64,000 nucleotides of DNA from Haematococcus lacustris (taxonomy: Eukaryota; Chlorophyta; Chlorophyceae; Chlamydomonadales; Haematococcaceae). A model generated the notes under the pieces. It ran no database searches. It saw only the letters and a program-made list of their open reading frames with translations, and was not told where the DNA came from. Of this stretch, positions 59,178 to 64,000 are shown piece by piece (position 1 is the first letter of the stretch; the number at the start of each line of letters is the position of its first letter). The DNA lies in the NCBI GenBank assembly GCA_030144725.1, contig JASKMD010000184.1, forward strand, positions 1 to 64,000. The letters run 5' to 3'. A program made the position numbers and the translations under genes.

Positions 59178-60823
59178 CTACTGTGCCCCAGCAGGCTGCT
59201 TCTGCTTCTGCTGGGCCTTGGGTGGCTTGTCTCGCAGCCGCTTGCAGCCCAGCACAGGGTACTCCTTACCCTTGGCTGGCAGCTTAGCCAGGTCTGGCCT
59301 CCAGCACAGCTCCAGCGGGCGCCACCTGCTCTCCCCCAATGCGCCGCATGTTTAGCGTTGCATGGCAGTTCCTATCCAGCCACCTGCCTGGCTGTGGTGC
59401 TGGCTTGGCTTTGGCAGCCTTGCCCTGGCCCTTGCCTTTGCCCTCAGTGGGCCCGGTGGGCTCAGCTGCCTGCTCAGCCTTGGTGCGCTTGCTGCGCTTG
59501 GCTGGCGGGGTAGTGCTGGGTCCTGACTCTGGGGCTGCTGGCTGTGTGGCTTCCTGGCTGCTAAGTGGGGCCTGTGGGAGCTTGCGGGGGGGCACTACCG
59601 GGCACCACATCATGCCCTGCATTGCCTGGTCACGCTGCTGGCTCCAGGCTGGGCGCAGCAGGCGCAGGTCCACCTGCCCCGCTGGGGGCTTCCAGCCTGC
59701 ACGCCTGGAGGCCTGCTCATGGTCCAGCTCCTCCTCACAGGCCTGCTGGCCATTCACTGCTGAGCTGACCTAAGTGGTGCAATGCTCATCCACGAGCACC
59801 ACCCTGCCCCGCAGCTGGTCTGTACCCCTGGGCCTGCACACCACCATGCAGCAGGCCCGCAGCACCGCGTCAGCACCCCACCCACCCCCAGTGCTAATGC
59901 AAGCTGCGCCAAAGAACACCACCATCTGCTTGGCACGCCCATGGCGCTCCATGGACACCTCCGCCATGTCCTTCTCCAACTGCAGCCGTACACACAAGGC
60001 ACACACATGGTGGCTGACATGGTGGCACCAGGTTGAGTATGGCACAATCAACTACTCTTTCATTCCATGCCTAACCCACCACCTCTCAATCCCTTACCCT
60101 CCCTCCCACCCACTCACCCCCATCTTCTTGAAGAACTGCTCCAGCGCCCGGTCCTGGGCGCCGTACAGCCTCAGCCGCTGCCGTGCCCACTTGGGGTCCA
60201 GGTACACCTCCCACACCGCATCCCAGGTGGCCAGGGTGACGGTGATGTGCTTTAGGTTGGCCACCAGGGAGGTGTCGGCTGAGCTGGCTGCTGCCAGGTG
60301 CTTGAGGTGTGGCTGGATTGGTGCTAGCCACTGCTGGGTGGTGCGGCGGGCACTGTTCAGGCCGCTGGTATGCTTCACCTGGCCCTTGGTCAGCTTCCAC
60401 CGGGTCAGCTGGTCAGCTACCAGCTGGCGCTGACTGCCTGGATGACGCCAGGGTCAATGCCCACCCTAATCTGTGTTGCTGGGTCGAACACATACTCACG
60501 CTGCTCAGCTATGCCCTTGCCTATGTGGGGAAGTCCCACTGCATGGGCCGCTGGTGCTGCTGCACTTAGGCGGCTGTTGCTGCTGGCAGCTGGGGGTGGG
60601 GCAGGAGGAGGGGGGAGGGGGCGCGTGTAGTGGACGCACACGCTGACACCGGCAGTCTCCACAGTCCTCTCAAAGTGATACCCCTTGTTGCGAAGCTTAT
60701 CCGTGTTGAACCACCTAGCCCAGTGGTGGCTCAGTCCTGGCTCTGTGGTGAAGGCTGCCCTAGTCTCCTTAATCATACCCATCTGCTTGCACACCCCATG
60801 CAGCACCCTACTGTGCAGCCGGG
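59178..60823 (-). pseudogene. Fanzor-like (TnpB-related) RNA-guided nuclease, 5'-truncated and inactivated
   Basis: Read on the minus strand: LHGVCKQMGMIKET and SHHWARWFNTDKLRNKGYHF; then RVGIDPGVIQAVSAS, the RuvC-I aspartate motif; VKHTSGLNSARRTTQQWLAP and WDAVWEVYLDPKWARQRLRL; an intron of about 130 bases (near 60114-59986); LEKDMAEVSMERHGRAKQMV; VVLVDEHCTT, the RuvC-II Glu with the family's T/S pair; and near the end GRWLDRNCHATLNMRR, the RuvC-III region; terminal TAG 59178-59180. This order (D, then T/S T/S, then a final R-D) is the published Fanzor signature. Damage: the N-terminal part is absent; a deletion/frameshift follows VSAS (about 60425); TAG interrupts the frame after DEHCTT (about 59772); the RuvC-III aspartate is Asn; a G-run near 59340 shifts the last 55 codons. 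No Cys4 zinc finger is evident after DEHCTT. Confidence 0.78.
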
Positions 60824-61842
60824 CCGGGCCGCCCTCGCGAGCTCAGCAGCTGGGTGGGCCGCCCCGCCATGCCTAACCCAGGCAGACCAGGCCAGGAGTG
60901 GGTGTGCGTGCGCGACAGAGGCCTGCTGCGGAAGCGGCAGCGGCGGCATCAGCGGCAGCGATAGTGACATGTGCATCATGCCACGAGCCAAACAAAACAA
61001 ACAATTGCCCCTGACAAAGGGGATGTGTGTGCGATAGAGTGTGCATAGTGTAGGGTAGGGCTCTATCGACTCCTGGGGTTAGGGACCTAGGTTAGGGACA
61101 CACACCGGTCACTGACTCCTGTGGAGAAGTGTAGGGGCTTCACATGAGGATAGGGATACAGGACAGCCTGATACCTCACTAGGTCAGTGAAGATGCACAC
61201 ACACCGCGGTTGGGTTGCTCGGTGGAAAAATGTCTTGCAATTGTGTGGCCTGTGCGCCGCCACTTTCGGATTTTGGATATCTTCTTATTTGAACAGCGTC
61301 CGTTGCAATTAAGATCAAAACCTAAGTAACGGGCAATACTATACATTGTGTTTCGGCATCATCGTGTCTCTCCGACAGGGTCTGCCCTACTCCAGCCCCC
61401 GCGTCGCCAGTTTCGGCGCTTTGATGAAGCTGCATAGTATTCTGCGCCGAGCACTGGGTGCCTGCGCACAACCTGAGGTTGCCAGCAACAGCACATCGGT
61501 GAGGAACTCACGGCCAAGCAATCATTACGCATTACATCTTGGGCGCTCTACCTGAGATGCCCGTGCGTCTGTGACCATTGCGCGGCTCACACCAACGTAT
61601 GCGCCACAGGTCAATGAAGATGAGACAATAGACGCCTCATGTCCTGGTGATGGATGTCCTCCGTTCCGCCAGCACGGTGCAGGTGCTTCACTGCTTAGTC
61701 CATCGCGGCTTGATCCGCACTGCGCCTAACTGCACGTCCACCTGGGCCAGGCACATATGTTCGCTGACGTCCCATGTTCAGCCCGTACTAGCTCCCCCCT
61801 CACGCCAGCTTCCTTGCTTGCTGTGCTATAGGATGTCCTCCC
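60824..61842. other. Region without a firm gene
   Basis: Left of 60.9 kb may still be element sequence upstream of the truncated Fanzor-like ORF. 61040-61320 is AT-rich. Short open frames at 61346-61555 and 61647-61895 (+) have no recognisable family. Confidence 0.35.
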
Positions 61843-62667
61843 TTGGCCCTTCAAGCGAAGCGCTCCATCAGGGAGACACAAGCAACAACCGCTGATGACA
61901 TAGACAACAACACCCCTGCCCCAGTGCATCACCAATGCCCAGCTTCCTGCTCCCAGATGCCCGCCAACGTCCGCACCCCTGCCCCCTCACCCACCACCCC
62001 CTCCCAGCTCAGCTTCCACCTCCCTTCCCCTGGCCAACAGTCCTGTGACCATCTGAGCACGCCATTCAGAACCACCCCACCTGCCAATCTGCACCCCAGC
62101 ATGTCCATTCCCCTGCCAACATACGCTGGCCTTCCCCGAGCCGGCAGTGGCGGAGGCAGTGGACTGGGCAGCAGCTCCCCGCCCCCCCGACGCCATGGCC
62201 CCAGCTCCCGCCATGGGTCAGCATACTGGGCGCGTGGCCCCTCCATCTCCCTCCCCCAGCTGCAGCTCCACCAGCCCCTCCCCCCGTCGCCCCCCCAGCA
62301 GACCCAGCCGGCCCCAGACACCCAGTGGGGCCCCAGCGTGCACTGGCTGCGTGCCACGCTGGCAGCAGGCCTGGCCTCCGGGCTGCTGGCCCCTGACCAC
62401 CTGCAAGTCAGCCCCGACCTCGCCTCATCCTGCGCGTCACCCAGGAGCATCAGGCACAGCAACCAGCGCCTGCCACTGCACCCACACGCCTCAGGCCTGG
62501 ACCCAGTGGGCGCCAGCCTGTCTCAGGGGGCGTGTCAGGGGCAGCAGGGGGTGTGGGAGGAGGGCAGCTGGGCTCCACCCCTGGGCCGCATGGCGGTGAG
62601 CCGGACGGGGTCCCGGGTCGTCAGGAGCTGTGTGCTGGTGCGCCAGCTGTCACTGCAGCCAGCCTAG
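61843..62667 (+). CDS. Hypothetical Pro/Ser-rich disordered protein (weak)
   Basis: A single open frame of 274 codons beginning MALQAKRSIRETQATTADD. It is rich in Pro, Ser, Gln and His, with a Gly/Ser patch (SGGGSGLGSSSPPPRRHGPS) and a possible helix near WLRATLAAGLASGLL. No domain or family is recognisable. A CTATAG immediately before 61832 could be a splice acceptor, so this may be an internal exon of a longer gene. Length and composition alone are weak evidence in such GC-rich sequence. Confidence 0.3.
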   Translation: MALQAKRSIRETQATTADDIDNNTPAPVHHQCPASCSQMPANVRTPAPSPTTPSQLSFHLPSPGQQSCDHLSTPFRTTPPANLHPSMSIPLPTYAGLPRAGSGGGSGLGSSSPPPRRHGPSSRHGSAYWARGPSISLPQLQLHQPLPPSPPQQTQPAPDTQWGPSVHWLRATLAAGLASGLLAPDHLQVSPDLASSCASPRSIRHSNQRLPLHPHASGLDPVGASLSQGACQGQQGVWEEGSWAPPLGRMAVSRTGSRVVRSCVLVRQLSLQPA

Positions 62668-64000
62668 GCGCACAGGTGCGTGGGAGGGCCAGCACCGCGG
62701 GCAGGTCGCATGCTGAAATGGGGGTACAGCCTGATCCCGCATGGCCTGCTCAACCCTGCATGGCCTGCCCGATCTCATGCTTACTGCTGGTTCCCACACA
62801 GCTGAAGAATGGAGTGTGTATGTCTTGCAGGTGCCAGATATGCCCTCCACCTGTCCTCTTCTCCTGCTGCTCACCGCGTCATGGCCCAGCTCCTTCACAG
62901 CCACGGCACCAGCGTGCCTTGCCCTTGGCCCTGAGGCCCTCCTGCAGGCCGTCCCAGGGCATGGGGTGGGTGGAGGTGATGGTGGGTTTGAGCCAGCTGT
63001 GGACCACCACAATGGACATACGTGTCCTTATTCATGGCCACGCAACCTGCCTGCTGGCAGCCCGCTGCTTGGATGGGGGAACAACAAAATGACGAGTGTT
63101 GTCCACAAGCTTGGTCACTCACTCTCACATGTAGCGTCACGCAAGGTCCCCATGCCCATTCATGTGATCACAGGCAGCAGTGGGCACCCTTTTTTGGCTG
63201 CACTGCCAATGCACTGTGGCATGTGACAACAGGCATTGCAGCACTTAGCCTGCAGTTTTGCCAAGTTGATGCTCTGACCGGCTAAAGGCGCAATGATGAC
63301 AATAAATGATGATGATGGCAATTTTGTCATGCGTGCTCATCACATGTGCTAAGCAGAGCTCACCATCACCATCGTCGCGTGCGGAACAGTTATGTCTTCT
63401 TATGAGCTGTTGTGCAAGGGCATAGCTGCGGTGTGGGGGTGGGGTCTAGGCATAGCGTATTGAGGCACAGCAGCTTGGCAGCAGTTTGGAGCTTGGCAGC
63501 AGATGGAGGGTGTGGAGGTGCAGTGTGGGAGTGTGGGACTGGGATGGTGTGGGATGGGACTGGACTGTTTTCCTGCAATGGACCCACCCCGCCTGAGATC
63601 CTAGGTGGGATGCAGTGTGGAGAGTAGACTGGGGGAGTGAGGCACATTACTGCAAGGAGCTATGGCTGCAGCTGGGTAGGTCGCACCGGGCAGCAGAGTA
63701 CTGGCGGGGCATTCATGGCTATGCCCGCAACCACCCATATGGCCTAGGAGCAAAGTAGGCTAAACTACAAGCCATTTAAGCATTAAGCTGTTGGTTTGAT
63801 GTGAAGCCTAGTGGTCTTCGGAGGGTTAGGAAGTGTAGGGGGGTCATTCAGAGGTGACACCCTCAATGCCGAATTTGTTTTGCGGTCAAGGAGCTGTGTG
63901 CAATGGCTTAGGTTTGCATGGCGCTAATGTCAGGCTGAGGCACGATTGTTGATGCAATGCAAGATGCGATAGTTTGATTACTGATGACTTATGGTTGCCT
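62668..64000. other. Right edge, no gene recognised
   Basis: Several open frames of 60-160 codons overlap on both strands without family similarity that I can see. 63280-63340 has ATGATG repeats, and 63500-63560 has TGTGGGA-type short repeats. Confidence 0.4.

Overview
This is nuclear DNA of a green alga. The evidence is GC-rich sequence, dense GT-AG introns (up to about 20 per gene), long GCAG and CAG/CTG microsatellites inside introns, a cilium-associated gene (CFAP299) and plant-type gene families. The Fanzor-like repeat family and the GCAG microsatellites suggest Chlamydomonadales, perhaps close to Haematococcus; that is inference. I recognise no bacterial operon, CRISPR array, rRNA or tRNA.

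Layout. 1-1231: repeats, including a 208-bp foldback. 1232-12275 (-): vacuolar-sorting receptor (VSR), about 21 exons. 12.28-12.69 kb: divergent intergenic region with a perfect 17-bp hairpin. About 12693-18037 (+): nucleotide-sugar transporter with a hAT-type MITE in its last intron. 18.7-19.95 kb: decayed partial copy of that transporter. 20401-24095 (-): NADH-pyrophosphatase-type Nudix hydrolase. 25615-27655 (+): probable His...Asn-Cys papain-fold protein. 27.7-30.5 kb: no firm gene. 30505-38340: a giant inverted-repeat element of about 7.8 kb with nested palindromes and diverged gene copies reading outward from both arms. 38810-41219 (+): CFAP299, complete. 41.2-46.7 kb: repeat-rich, with a Fanzor C-terminal fragment, an ABCF fragment and a repetitive coiled-coil ORF. 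46745-53148 (+): replication protein A large subunit (RPA1). 53418-56991 (+): Fe(II)/2-oxoglutarate oxygenase. 57423-58276 (+): small acidic protein of unknown function with two adjacent in-frame TAG codons. 59178-60823 (-): inactivated Fanzor-like (TnpB-related) nuclease with a candidate element end downstream. 61-64 kb: one weak disordered ORF, otherwise nothing recognised.

The genes do not form one pathway. VSR and the nucleotide-sugar transporter both act in the secretory pathway and are transcribed divergently. The rest are unrelated housekeeping or ciliary genes interspersed with mobile DNA. Two genes (transporter and Nudix) have partial exon-scale duplicates close by. Exon coordinates were read by eye from splice sites and conserved family motifs. 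Phases were checked for the transporter, CFAP299, RPA1 (apart from exons 6-7), the oxygenase and the 25.6-27.7 kb gene (apart from its first junction).
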